DNA of 64,000 nt from Planctomycetota bacterium (GCA_023954375.1 JAMLIC010000040.1:1-64000); one strand, 5' to 3'; shown: positions 28,305-40,162, numbered from the stretch's first letter. The notes: generated from the letters alone by a model not told the origin. Program-made: numbers and translations.

Positions 28305-29207
28305 TCAGTCGTCCTCGTCCGGGAGGGGCTCGTCGAGCGGCTCGTCGGGGAGCGGCTCGTCGGGGAGGGGCTCGTCAAGGAGCGGCTCGTCCGGCAGCGG
28401 CTCGTCGGGGAGGTCGTCCGGCAGCGGCTCGCTCGGCATGGGCGGCAGCGGCTCGGGCTCGACGTCGTCCGGGAGCGGCTCGGGCTCGGGCGGGAGCGGG
28501 TCGGGGTCGGCCGGCATCGGCTCGGGCTCGGGCGGGAGCGGCTCGGGCTCGGGCGGGAGCGGCTCGGGCTCGGGCGGGAGCGGCTCCGCCGGGGCCGGCT
28601 CGGGCGGGAGCGGCTCGGGCTCGGGCGGGAGCGGCTCCTCGACCATCGGCGCGGGCGGCGGCGGCTCGCTCGGCGGGTAGTCGTCAGGCGGCGCGAAGTC
28701 CGGCGGGGGCGGCGGGCTGGGCTCCGGCTCGGCGGCCGGCGCGGGCGCCGGCGCCGGGGCGGGCGCAGGCGCCGTCCGCGGCGTGTTCGAGATCAGCGTG
28801 TCCTGCTGGGTCGGCTCCGGACGCCTGTACTGCGGGCGCACGTGGGGGTAGCCCATGGTCGTGCCGGCGCGGTAGCGCGCGTCCAGCGCCTGCGCGTGGG
28901 CGAGGTCGAGGGCCTGGGTGATCGCCGCGGGCGTGCGGCTCCTGCCGACCAGCACGGCGACCTCGTCGCGCGACGGGCCGTAGCGGCCGGCCCGGCGCAG
29001 GTAGAAGCGGGCGGCCTTCGGGCTCATGCCCTGGTCGATCATGAAGTCGTAGATCGGCCGCCAGCCGAGCGAGTCCTGCATGCGCGGGAACTCCTCGAGC
29101 TCGCGCTCGAGGTGCCGCCACTGGTGCTGGCGCTTGTTCGGCTCCGACGCGCATCCGCCGAGCGCCAGCGCCAACAGGAGCGCGGCGCACACAGTGAGCC
29201 TCTTCAC
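28305..29207 (-). CDS. Lipoprotein with Pro/Glu-rich repetitive tail
   Basis: 300 residues starting at the GTG 29207, preceded by GGGGAGGGACC. A lipoprotein signal ends in LALALGGC. The next 130 residues form a helical globular part of unknown family (EEFPRMQDSLGWRPIYDFMI, SPKAARFYLRRAGRYGPSRD). From about residue 135 the protein is a low-complexity tail of Pro, Glu and Asp, first Ala-Pro dipeptides, then EPLPPEP-type and EPLPDEP-type heptad-like units to the end. Such extended acidic polyproline tails commonly span the periplasm or cell wall (family-level expectation). A -10-like TACCAT lies at 29273-29278. Confidence 0.78.
   Translation of the reverse strand: MKRLTVCAALLLALALGGCASEPNKRQHQWRHLERELEEFPRMQDSLGWRPIYDFMIDQGMSPKAARFYLRRAGRYGPSRDEVAVLVGRSRTPAAITQALDLAHAQALDARYRAGTTMGYPHVRPQYRRPEPTQQDTLISNTPRTAPAPAPAPAPAPAAEPEPSPPPPPDFAPPDDYPPSEPPPPAPMVEEPLPPEPEPLPPEPAPAEPLPPEPEPLPPEPEPLPPEPEPMPADPDPLPPEPEPLPDDVEPEPLPPMPSEPLPDDLPDEPLPDEPLLDEPLPDEPLPDEPLDEPLPDEDD
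28320..28640. repeat. Coding tandem repeat in the lipoprotein tail
   Basis: Purine/pyrimidine-biased direct repeats, mainly 18-bp units of the form GGCTCGGGCTCGGGCGGG between about 28465 and 28630, then variants of CGGCTCGTCGGGGAGCGG nearer 28320-28410. They encode the EPLPPEP and EPLPDEP units on the minus strand. Units are multiples of three, so copy-number change would alter tail length without breaking the frame. Confidence 0.75.
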
Positions 29208-29393
29208 GGTCCCTCCCCCTCTTCGCCGGGCGGGCGCGTTCGCGCGCGCGTCCCCCCTCCCGTGCTCCACGCATGGTAGCAGGCGCGCCTGGCGCAAGCG
29301 ACCGTGGCCCGGGGGCCGCCGCCGCCCCCCGGGCCAGGCGCTCGGCCTTGCGGCGCCCCCCTCGCCCGGGTCAGGCTCGGGGCGGAGGCCGCC

Positions 29394-30730
29394 ATGCGCA
29401 CGCGACCGTCGACGCCGCTCCTGCTGCTCCTCCTCTCGTGCGGGGCCGCCGCCCGCGCCGAGGACGTTCGGTGTGGCCCGCCTCCGCAAGCTCCGTCCCG
29501 CGGCTGCGGTGCCGCAGCCGATGCGGACCCTATCGCTCGCGACCGTCCGCAGCCGCGGGCCTCACGCTTGCTCCGGCGGCCCACCGAGGTGCGGTCGTTC
29601 CTCGACCGGGTGCGGGCCGAGCAGGGGATCGAGGCGCGCATGGCCGTCGGCCACGTGCGCGGGCTCCTCGCCCCGGCGCCGCCGCCCCCCGACTGGACGC
29701 CGCGGCGCCACGGCAAGGGCCGGCTCGAGCGCGGCCCCGGCGGCGTGCCGCTCCTGTTCCTCGAGGGCACCCCCGAGGAGATGGGCGAGCAGCACGGGGC
29801 GCTCCTGAAGGACGAGCTCCGCGCGCTCCTCGACTGGTACGTCCCGAGCTTCGTCGGCCGCCGCGAGCTCGCCCGGGCCCGGCGCCAGGCGCGCGCGCTG
29901 TTCGAGCCGCACCTCGCCCCGGACCACCGGCGGGAGGTCGAGGCCATGGCCCGCGCGGCCGGGATCGGCCTCGACGACGCCGTGTTCGCCCAGTGCTTCA
30001 CCGACCTCTACCGCCTGTTCGGCTGCTCGACCCTCAGCGCGCCCTCGGCGGAGGGGGCGCTCCTGGCGCGCAACCTCGACTTCCCCTCCATGGGGCGCCT
30101 CGGGCGCTACTCGCTCGTCGTCGTCGCCCGGCCCGAGGGCAAGCGGCCCTTCGTCTCCGTGGGCTGGCCGGGGCTGGTCGGCGTCCTCTCGGGGCAGAGC
30201 GACGCCCTGGCCCTGGCGGTCATGGTCGTGCACAACGCGGACGGGGCGCGGGCCGGCGAGCCGTTCCAGCTCGCCTTCCGGCGGGTGCTCGAGACCGCGG
30301 GCGACGCGGCCGAGGCGGAGCGCCTCCTCCGCGCGACGGCGCTCACGGTGACGAACAACCTGATGATCGTCGACCGCGCCGGCGACGCGCGCGTGCTCGA
30401 GCTGCACCCCGAGGGCCTGGTCGCGCGCGGGCCCGACCCGGCCGGCCGGCTCGTGGCGACGAACCACTTCCTCACGCGCGAGCGGCGCGAGGCGCGGCTG
30501 TCGGTCGAGTACCTGTCCTCGCGCCGGCGCTACCGCGCCGTGTGCGACGCGGCCGACGGCGCGAGCCCGCTGCGGCTCGAGCAGGCGCGCGCGGCGCTCG
30601 ACGCGGCGTCGGTGCCGATCACGCTCCAGAGCATGGTCTTCCTGCCCGCCGCCGGCGCGCTCGAGGTGTCGCTGCCCGCCCGCGGCCCGGCGACGAAGGG
30701 GCGGTGGGTGCGGCTGGAGGGGCTGCTGGA

Positions 30731-30734
<4 letters not shown>
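29394..30734 (+). CDS. C45-type N-terminal-nucleophile hydrolase, exported
   Basis: A 446-residue protein resembling peptidase C45 (acyl-coenzyme A:6-aminopenicillanate acyltransferase-like) hydrolases. An N-terminal signal (LLLLLLSC) may be a lipobox, or a simple signal peptide cut after ARA. Family features are the EGTPEEMGEQHGALL segment near residue 125 and the FGCSTL motif with C211, the expected nucleophile after autocleavage, followed by ARNLDFPS. The ending FLPAAGALEVSLP is also typical. Substrate is unknown: amide or ester bonds of acylated amino compounds are the general class. The ATG at 29394 was chosen for the signal peptide and the GCGGAGG site upstream. It meets the convergent M28 gene with a 4-bp overlap of stops. 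Confidence 0.82.
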
Positions 30735-33586
<2,852 letters not shown>

Positions 33587-33719
33587 CTCGGCGGACCTCC
33601 GGAGAGGCGCCGAGTCTACCGGCTGATCGCGGGTCCGGGCCGCGAGGCGGGGGGCCGCGTCGGGAGCCGTCCGCTCCCTCGATGGCGCGACACCCCGCCC
33701 GCTCCGTAGGGTCTTCGTG

Positions 33720-34439
33720 ATGCCCGACCCCGGCCTGCGCCTCCCTCCCACCCTCCGGCGCGCCGCCCTCCGCGGCGCGTGGGTGGCCGCGTTCAACGTC
33801 GTGGCCATGGGGCTCCTGGTGCTCTGCTGGTTCGGGCGCGAGGCGGCGGACACGACCGGGCGCTGGGACGCCCTGTTCCTGGCCCTCCTCGGGCTCGTCG
33901 CGGCGCCCGTGGAGGTCGTCGTCGCGTGGGCCCGCGCGCGCCCGCCGCTCGTGCGCCTCGCGGCCGGGCTGGCGTGCGGCCCCCTGGCGGCGCTCGGGCT
34001 CCTCGCCGCGCACGGGCAGGTGAGCTACGCCTTCGCCCTGACCCGGGGCCTGAACCTCGAGGCGGCCATGGGCGCCTCGGGGCGCGGGCTCATGGCCGTC
34101 GCCGGCGAGTGGAGCGAGGCGCGCGCGGCGCTCGTGGCCTTCGCCGCGCCGCACGCCGCCGTGGCCCTCGCGCGGCTGTTCGCGCTCCGCCCCGCGGGCC
34201 AGGTCGCCGTGGCGCTCCCCGCGTCGCTCCTGGCCGCGGCGCTCGCCCTGAGCGGGTTCGTGGGCCTGCCGCTGGTCGGCTGGCTCGTGAGCACGCCGTG
34301 GCTGGGGCCGGTCGTGCAGACGTTCGTGTTCCTCCAGCCCTACGCCCTGCCGCTGCTCCTGCCGGTCGTCGACGCGCGGCTCGCCTCGAGCGCCTCGTCG
34401 TCGGCTCAGGAGGACCGCGGCGACGCCGCGGCGACGTGA
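33720..34439 (+). CDS. Polytopic membrane protein of unknown function
   Basis: 239 residues with five to six predicted membrane helices (for example AAFNVVAMGLLVLCW, LFLALLGLVAAPVEVVVAW, VALPASLLAAALALSGFVGL, VFLQPYALPLLLPVV) and a short polar C-terminus. No catalytic motif or family was recognised. The ATG at 33720 directly follows an in-frame GTG at 33717, and GTAGGG lies about seven bases upstream, so either could be used. It is divergent from the M28 peptidase gene. The next gene begins in or just after its last codons. Confidence 0.68.
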   Translation: MPDPGLRLPPTLRRAALRGAWVAAFNVVAMGLLVLCWFGREAADTTGRWDALFLALLGLVAAPVEVVVAWARARPPLVRLAAGLACGPLAALGLLAAHGQVSYAFALTRGLNLEAAMGASGRGLMAVAGEWSEARAALVAFAAPHAAVALARLFALRPAGQVAVALPASLLAAALALSGFVGLPLVGWLVSTPWLGPVVQTFVFLQPYALPLLLPVVDARLASSASSSAQEDRGDAAAT

Positions 34440-34510
34440 GCGGTGCGACGACGTCGACCGGGTCGGCGTCCTTCGTCGCTCGCCGGCTCCGCGCGGACTA
34501 CGATCGCCAC

Positions 34511-35263
34511 GTGCCCCTGCCGCGCAAGAAGCGCCCGACCTCCCGCCGGCCCCGCGCGAAGGTGCTCCACCGGCTCACGGTGACCGGCAGCCGCGGGGGC
34601 CGCTACGAGGTCGTGGTGCTCGAGGGCGGCAAGGCGCGCTGCGAGTGCCCCGGCTTCAAGTACCGCATGGAGTGCCGCCACGTCCTCGAGCCCGAGGTGC
34701 GCGACCTGTGCCAGGCGTACGCGGCGCCGCGCCGCTCGCGCGAGGAGGTGCTCCTGCTCGCGGGCTGGCTCGTCGCGGCGCTGCGTCCGCACTGCGCGCA
34801 CGTCGAGCTGGTCGGGTCGCTGCGCCGCCAGCGGTACGACGTCAAGGACATCGACCTCGTGTTCGTGCCCGGCGCCTGGTCGGTCGAGCGCGTCGTGGCG
34901 CTGTTCCGCAGCTTCGGGGCGCCGGTGCACCACGGCGAGCACATGGGCGCGATCGTCCTGCCGCAGGGCGTCGGCGCGCAGCTCTGGGCGGTCGAGGACC
35001 CCGCCGTGTGGGGCGCGGCGCTCCTGCACTTCACCGGGCCGCGGGACTACAACATCAAGCTGCGGATCCGCGCCAACCGCAGAGGCTGGCACCTCAGCCA
35101 GCACGGGCTCGTCGACCGCCAGACCGGCCGGCTCCTCGCCGGGCGCACCGAGGAGGAGGTGCTCGCCGCGCTCGACCTGCCCTGGCTGCCGCCGCCCCTG
35201 CGGGAGGGCACCCGCCTCGGGCCGGGCCGCACGCTCTCGCGGCCCGACCCGGGGTGGCGGTGA
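34511..35263 (+). CDS. SWIM zinc finger fused to a DNA polymerase X-like nucleotidyltransferase
   Basis: 250 residues from the GTG at 34511. The N-terminus is basic. A SWIM zinc finger follows with the pattern C-x-C-x8-C-x-H at C44, C46, C55 and H57 (CECPGFKYRMECRH). The C-terminal 160 residues look like a polymerase-beta palm and thumb: GSLRR at 102-106, DID at 113-115, then HFTGPRDYNIKLRIRANRRG and TEEEVLAALDLPWLPPPLRE. The third catalytic carboxylate expected in PolX is replaced by Gln157 (AQLWAV where relatives have VDLR), so activity is uncertain. A -10-like TACGAT ends six bases before the GTG, suggesting a leaderless message; a GTG at 34436 overlapping the previous stop is the alternative start. 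Confidence 0.75.
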   Translation: MPLPRKKRPTSRRPRAKVLHRLTVTGSRGGRYEVVVLEGGKARCECPGFKYRMECRHVLEPEVRDLCQAYAAPRRSREEVLLLAGWLVAALRPHCAHVELVGSLRRQRYDVKDIDLVFVPGAWSVERVVALFRSFGAPVHHGEHMGAIVLPQGVGAQLWAVEDPAVWGAALLHFTGPRDYNIKLRIRANRRGWHLSQHGLVDRQTGRLLAGRTEEEVLAALDLPWLPPPLREGTRLGPGRTLSRPDPGWR

Positions 35264-35266
35264 CGC

Positions 35267-35854
35267 TCAGGTGGGCTTGACGATCGCCTCGACCTTCCGC
35301 GCCCAGGTCGTCCCCGGGAACGCGTCGACGAGGCGGCGCCAGCCGTCGATCAGGCCGTCGCCGGTGAGCTTGTAGGTGACGACCGTCTCCCAGTAGCTCG
35401 CCTCGGCCGCCCGCTCGCGGTCGTGCCTGGCGCGCTCGGCGGCCACCTTCGCGCGCGCCTGCGCCTCGGCGAAGTCGTCGGCCTCGAGCGCGGCCACGGT
35501 GAGGGCGAGGGCCAGCTCGGCCACGAGGTCCTCTGGCAGGTGATAGCCGACCATGCGCCGGTGCTGGCGACCGCCGGCGTCGAGGACGAGCAGCCCGGGC
35601 GTCCAGGGGACGGCGTAGGGCTCGATCGCGTCGGCCTGCTCGGCGATGTGGAGCTTCACCGGCACGAAGCGGTCAGAGATGAACGACACGACGTCGGGGT
35701 GTGGGTACGTCACGGCACCCATGCGCTTGCAGCCGCCTCACCCCGGGTGGAACACGTCCAGGAACACGAGCTTGCCCGTGTCGCGCGCCTGCTCGAAGGC
35801 CGGGTCGAGCCCCTCGACCCAGCGAAGCTCGGCGCGGGTCCCCTTGATCACCAT
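35267..35854 (-). CDS. Thioredoxin-like selenoprotein with UxxC motif (in-frame UGA at 35738-35740)
   Basis: A probable 195-residue selenoprotein with a thioredoxin fold and no signal peptide. The ATG at 35854 has a strong Shine-Dalgarno AGGAGG five bases upstream. The frame reads normally (LRWVEGLDPAFEQARDTGKL, VFLDVFHPG) to a UGA at codon 39, then continues in the same frame as GGCKRMGAVTYPHPDVVSFI and a typical thioredoxin C-terminus (PWTPGLLVLDAGG). The UGA occupies the first redox position of a U-G-G-C motif, where relatives carry Cys, with resolving C42 kept. Conservation continues without shift on both sides, which argues against a frameshift pseudogene. A downstream hairpin can be drawn (GCGC/GUGC around AUGG, 11 bases after the UGA) but it is weak. 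Ordinary callers would start at the internal ATG 35722 and lose the active site. Confidence 0.78.
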
Positions 35855-35997
35855 GGCGTCCTCCTGCCGCGATCACCCCCCTGGTCCTCATCATCGCCCC
35901 GTTCGACGTCCCGCGGCCCCCGGGCGCGCTCGCTTGCTTGACGCGGCGCGCGATCACGACGAAAGTTGGACCCCTTCCACTCCCAGGCGAGGCGGCG

Positions 35998-38900
35998 ATG
36001 TCCACGGAGCTCCCGAGCAAGTTCGACCCCTCCGCGATCCAGCAGCCCGTGCTCGAGCGCTGGGCCGCGGCGCGCGCCTTCACGGCGCTGCCCGACGACC
36101 GGGGCGACCGCTACGTCGTCATGATGCCCCTGCCGAACGTGACCGGCGCGCTCCACATGGGGCACGCCATGGACAACGTCATGCAGGACCTGCTGACGCG
36201 CTGGCACCGGATGAAGGGCGAGAACACCCTCTGGCAGCCCGGCACCGACCACGCCGGGATCGCCACGCAGGCGGTCGTCGAGAAGCGGCTGTTCGAGCTC
36301 GAGGGCAAGACGCGCCACGACATCGGCCGCGACGCGCTCGTCGGGCGCATCTGGGCCTGGAAGGACGAGTACCAGGCGCGGATCGTGCGCCAGCAGCAGG
36401 CCATGGGCTGCGGCTGCGACTGGGACCGGCAGCGCTTCACCATGGACGCCGTGTGCTCGGCGGCCGTGCGCGAGGCCTTCTTCCGCATGTTCAAGGACGG
36501 GCTGATCTACCGCGGCGACCGGCTCGTCAACTGGGACTGCCACCTGCAGACCGCCGTGGCCGACGACGAGCTCGTCAAGCTCACGGTGCAGGGCCACTTC
36601 TGGTACCTGCGCTACCCCGTGATCGACCCGCGGCCGGGCGAGCCGACGCACGTGGTGGTGGCCACGACGCGGCCCGAGACGATGCTCGGCGACACCGCGG
36701 TCGCCTGCCACCCCGAGCCGAGGGCCGCCCTCGACGCGGCCATCCGCGCGGCGAAGGAGAAGCTCGACAAGGCGCCGGCCAAGGAGCAGGCCGAGGCGCG
36801 GGCGGAGCTCGAGCGGCTCGAGCAGCGCCGCGAGACGCACCTGCCGCTCCTCGAGGCCCTGGCGGCCATGGCGCGCGACGGGCGCAGGATCCGCCTCCCG
36901 CTGCAGGAGCGGGAGCTCCCGCTGATCGGCGACGTGTGGGCCAAGCCGGAGCTGGGCTCGGGCTGCGTGAAGATCACGCCGGCCCACGACCCGAACGACT
37001 ACCTCGTGTGGCAGCGCCACCGCGACCGGATCGGGATCATCAACATCCTGAACCCCGACGGCACGCTCAACGCCAACGCCGGCGCCTACGCCGGGCTCGA
37101 CCGCGCCGTGGCCCGCAAGCGCGTCGTGGCCGACCTCGAGGCGCGCGACCTCGTCGAGCGGATCGAGGACCGCCAGCTCGAGGTCGACCACAGCGACCGG
37201 AGCAAGACGGTGATCGAGCCGTTCGTCTCCAAGCAGTGGTTCGTGAGGATGAGCGACGTGCCGGGCGGCGTGACCTTCGGCCGCGGCACCCCGCGGGAGC
37301 ACCAGGGCGCCGGCCTGGCGCAGGCGGCGATCGACGCGGCCGGCGGCGCGTGGCGCTCGCCGACGGGGCTCCAGCTCCGCTTCCACCCCGACGACGCGCG
37401 CGCGGCGGGCCCGAACCGCTACGTGTCGACCTACACCGCCTGGCTGGCCGAGAAGCGCGACTGGTGCATCAGCCGCCAGCTCTGGTGGGGCCACCAGATC
37501 CCGGTGTGGCGGGCCACCTTCTCGAGCGGCGCCGGCCTGGCCGACGCGCTGTCGGCCCTGCCGCGGGACCCCGAGCACCTCTGCGCCTGGCTCGTCGACG
37601 CCGAGGGGCGCCAGGTGGGGCGCGAGGCCTCGGCCACGCTCGGCGACGGCGAGGTCGACCTGCTCGTGTGCCTGCGCGGCAAGCCCGCCGAGGAGCGGCA
37701 CGCGGCCGCCCTCGAGGCGCTCGGCCTCGCGCGCGACCCGGACGTCCTCGACACCTGGTTCTCGAGCGCGCTGTGGCCCTTCAGCACGCTCGGCTGGCCC
37801 GACCCGGCCGCGGCGCCGATCGAGCCCGGCCAGACGCCGCTCGGGCCGGTGGACGGCCGCCCCGACAGCCTGTCCTACTACTACCCGGGCTCCTGCCTGG
37901 TGACCGGGCGCGACATCATCACGCTGTGGGTCGCGCGCATGGTCATGCTGGGCCTCTACGGCCTGGGCGACCTGCCGTTCACCGACGTGTTCGTGCACGC
38001 GAACATCCAGGACGGCAAGGGCGAGCGCATGAGCAAGTCGGCCGGCAACGGCATCGACCCGCTCGACATCATCGCCAGCCACGGCGCCGACGGCATGCGC
38101 TACGTGCTCTGCGAGATGCAGACCGGCAGCCAGGACATCCGCGTGCCCGTGCAGGCGATCTCGCCCTTCGACCCGACCGGGGAGCGCAAGATCGACCTGA
38201 CGACGGCGAAGGTCGGCCGCTCGCGCGGGCACGCCCTGCGCGGCGTCTACGTCGACCCCGACGCCGGCGACCAGCTGTTCGACGTGATCGGCACCTACGA
38301 GGGGATCGCCAAGGCCAAGACCACGAGCGACCGCTTCGACATCGGCCGGAACTTCTGCAACAAGCTGTGGAACGCGGCCCGCTTCGCGCTCATGAACCTG
38401 TCGGCCGGCGGGCGGCTCGAGCACCGGCCCCTGCGCCTGGCCGACCTGCCCGCCGAGGACCGCTGGATCCTCTCGCAGCTGGCGAGGGCCTCGGCCGCCG
38501 TGACGGCCGGGCTCGAGGCCTACAACCCGTCGGCCGCGATCAACACGGCGCGCGACTTCTTCTGGAACGAGCTCTGCGACTGGTACGTGGAGCTGATCAA
38601 GCCGCGCATGAAGGACGAGGCCCAGGCGCCGGTGGCCCGGCAGGTCCTGGCGGCCGTGCTCGACCAGGTGCTGCGGCTCCTGCACCCGTTCATCCCGTTC
38701 ATCACCGAGGAGCTCTGGACCCACCTCGGCGCCGTCGCGCCGGTGCGAGGCGTGGACGCGCCGTTCCCGGCGTCCGACCTGCTCGCGCTGGCACGCTGGC
38801 CCGAGGCGCGGCCCGACTGGCAGGACCCGGCGGTCGAGGGCGAGTTCGAGGTCATGCGCGTCGCCGTGCGCAAGCTGCGCGACCTGCGCCAGGCCTACAA

Positions 38901-39300
38901 CGTGGCCCCGAGCGCCCGGGTCGAGGCGCGGATCCAGGCGCCGGCGACGCCGGTCGCCGTGCTCGAGCGGCTGCGCGCCCACGTCGAGGGCCAGGCCGGG
39001 CTCTCGACCCTGGTGGTCGGCGAGGGGGTCGAGCGGCCGAAGAACGCCGCGCGCGCCGTGGCCGGCGACCTGGAGCTGTTCGTGGCCGACGTCCTCGACC
39101 CCGTCAAGGAGCGCGCGCGCCTCGAGAAGCAGCGGGACGGGCTGCAGAAGCAGCTCGCCGGCGTGGAGAAGAAGCTCGAGAACCCGAAGTTCGTCGAGAA
39201 GGCCGACCCGAAGGTCGTGCAGGCCGAGCGCGACAAGCTCGACGACCTGCGCCGGCAGGTGGCGACGGTCGAGCAGGCCCTCGCCGAGCTCGGGGCCTGA
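35998..39300 (+). CDS. valS: Valyl-tRNA synthetase
   Basis: Class I aminoacyl-tRNA synthetase that charges tRNA-Val. The 1100 residues show the HIGH motif as HMGH near residues 52-55 (PLPNVTGALHMGH), the editing-domain signature TTRPETMLGD, the WCISRQLWWGHQIPVW core and the KMSKS motif as RMSKS at about 677-681. The C-terminal coiled coil (EKQRDGLQKQLAGVEKKLEN) is specific for ValRS. After KMSKS there is an extra stretch of about 55 residues (SPFDPTGERKIDLTTAKVGR onward) before the usual GRNFCNKLWNAARF, and an Ala/Lys/Glu helix is inserted in the editing region. A -35-like TTGACG occurs at 35938, without a good -10. Confidence 0.97.
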   Translation: MSTELPSKFDPSAIQQPVLERWAAARAFTALPDDRGDRYVVMMPLPNVTGALHMGHAMDNVMQDLLTRWHRMKGENTLWQPGTDHAGIATQAVVEKRLFELEGKTRHDIGRDALVGRIWAWKDEYQARIVRQQQAMGCGCDWDRQRFTMDAVCSAAVREAFFRMFKDGLIYRGDRLVNWDCHLQTAVADDELVKLTVQGHFWYLRYPVIDPRPGEPTHVVVATTRPETMLGDTAVACHPEPRAALDAAIRAAKEKLDKAPAKEQAEARAELERLEQRRETHLPLLEALAAMARDGRRIRLPLQERELPLIGDVWAKPELGSGCVKITPAHDPNDYLVWQRHRDRIGIINILNPDGTLNANAGAYAGLDRAVARKRVVADLEARDLVERIEDRQLEVDHSDRSKTVIEPFVSKQWFVRMSDVPGGVTFGRGTPREHQGAGLAQAAIDAAGGAWRSPTGLQLRFHPDDARAAGPNRYVSTYTAWLAEKRDWCISRQLWWGHQIPVWRATFSSGAGLADALSALPRDPEHLCAWLVDAEGRQVGREASATLGDGEVDLLVCLRGKPAEERHAAALEALGLARDPDVLDTWFSSALWPFSTLGWPDPAAAPIEPGQTPLGPVDGRPDSLSYYYPGSCLVTGRDIITLWVARMVMLGLYGLGDLPFTDVFVHANIQDGKGERMSKSAGNGIDPLDIIASHGADGMRYVLCEMQTGSQDIRVPVQAISPFDPTGERKIDLTTAKVGRSRGHALRGVYVDPDAGDQLFDVIGTYEGIAKAKTTSDRFDIGRNFCNKLWNAARFALMNLSAGGRLEHRPLRLADLPAEDRWILSQLARASAAVTAGLEAYNPSAAINTARDFFWNELCDWYVELIKPRMKDEAQAPVARQVLAAVLDQVLRLLHPFIPFITEELWTHLGAVAPVRGVDAPFPASDLLALARWPEARPDWQDPAVEGEFEVMRVAVRKLRDLRQAYNVAPSARVEARIQAPATPVAVLERLRAHVEGQAGLSTLVVGEGVERPKNAARAVAGDLELFVADVLDPVKERARLEKQRDGLQKQLAGVEKKLENPKFVEKADPKVVQAERDKLDDLRRQVATVEQALAELGA

Positions 39301-39307
39301 GCCGCCC

Positions 39308-40072
39308 TCACGGCAGGGCCCGCCGGATCGCCTCGGCGACCGGCCCGGGCCCGTCGGCCGGGTCGCCCGGGCCCGCGGGCAGGAGCGCCGGCTGCGCGAG
39401 GAGGCGCGGCCGCCCGCCGCGGTGCGCCTGCCCGGCGTGGGCCAGGAAGGGGTGGCACAGGTACGCCGTGCCCGCCGGCCCCGCGGCCAGGACCTCGGGG
39501 CAGCGCTCGGTCGCGCCGAGGCGCTCGGCCAGCGCCATGAAGCCTAGGCCCGCGTCGCCGTGCGGCGCGAGGAGCCGCGCGACGTCGAGGTGGGAGCCGG
39601 CCCGCAGGCGCGTCGGCGCGTCGTCCTCGCCCACGTCGGAGAGGAGGAGGAGCACGAGCAGCGCCCGCCCGCGCGAGCGGACGTTGACGCGGTAGGAGAG
39701 GTAGTCCGCCGGGTCGTCGCCCGGGAAGCTGGCGTCGACGTGCCAGCCCGTGTCAGCCGGGTCGACGGGCGAGGGGAAGCGGAGCACGAACGCCCCCAGG
39801 CTCCCGCGTGGTCGCCAGCGGCCCGGGCCGACGAGCGCGTCGAACGCGGCGTGGAGCGCGGGCGCCTGCGCGGCCGCCGTGAAGGGGCCGCCGGCGCGGT
39901 CGCCGAGCCGCACGACCGGCCGGGTCCAGGTCCCGGACGCGGCCGGATCGCAGCCGGCCTCGGCCCACACGGCCCGCGCGACCTCCGCGACGACGTCGGC
40001 CGGGACGGCGCCGCCGAGGCGGACGTAGCCGTCCTCCACGAAGCGGCGCAGGTCGTCGTCGGAGAGCGGCAT
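39308..40072 (-). CDS. Phytanoyl-CoA dioxygenase (PhyH) family protein
   Basis: A 254-residue Fe(II)/2-oxoglutarate-dependent oxygenase-like protein. The iron facial triad is suggested by HVD around residue 109 (TGWHVDASF) and a distal histidine in CHPFLAHAGQAHRG near residue 210, with an arginine shortly after for 2-oxoglutarate. The N-terminus (DDDLRRFVEDGYVRLGGAVP) is typical of PhyH proteins. Substrate is unknown; the family hydroxylates varied small molecules and lipids. The ATG follows GGGAGGCTCG. It sits after the redoxin gene but is separated from it by two hairpins, and converges on valS with a 7-base gap. Confidence 0.87.
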   Translation of the reverse strand: MPLSDDDLRRFVEDGYVRLGGAVPADVVAEVARAVWAEAGCDPAASGTWTRPVVRLGDRAGGPFTAAAQAPALHAAFDALVGPGRWRPRGSLGAFVLRFPSPVDPADTGWHVDASFPGDDPADYLSYRVNVRSRGRALLVLLLLSDVGEDDAPTRLRAGSHLDVARLLAPHGDAGLGFMALAERLGATERCPEVLAAGPAGTAYLCHPFLAHAGQAHRGGRPRLLAQPALLPAGPGDPADGPGPVAEAIRRALP

Positions 40073-40092
40073 CGAGCCTCCCGGGCGGAACG

Positions 40093-40124
40093 GCGCGAGG
40101 CCGGGCGACCGCCCGGCCTCGCGC
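40093..40124 (-). terminator. Perfect 14-bp hairpin after the redoxin gene
   Basis: GCGCGAGGCCGGGC (40093-40106) pairs fully with 40111-40124 around a four-base loop. It is the stronger and more distal of the two hairpins behind the redoxin gene, and so the better terminator candidate, although no U-tract follows. Confidence 0.55.
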
Positions 40125-40141
40125 GCTGGAAGCTGTGGTGC

Positions 40142-40162
40142 GAGCGCCTCGCCGAGGCGCTC
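40142..40162 (-). promoter_or_regulatory. Candidate bacterial SECIS hairpin of the redoxin gene
   Basis: On the transcript, GAGCGCCUC pairs perfectly with GAGGCGCUC (9 bp) around the loop GGC. The stem starts 13 bases after the UGA at 40176-40178, so the loop begins 22 bases after it. The bacterial SECIS model asks for a hairpin just downstream of the UGA with a G at the beginning of the apical loop; both conditions are met. The final UGA stop lies at the stem base. Confidence 0.7.

Noticed and set aside
35673..36083. A separate minus-strand gene overlapping the valS start
   Set aside because: It is a different frame covering the true start of the thioredoxin-like selenoprotein and the beginning of valS; its peptide lacks any domain.
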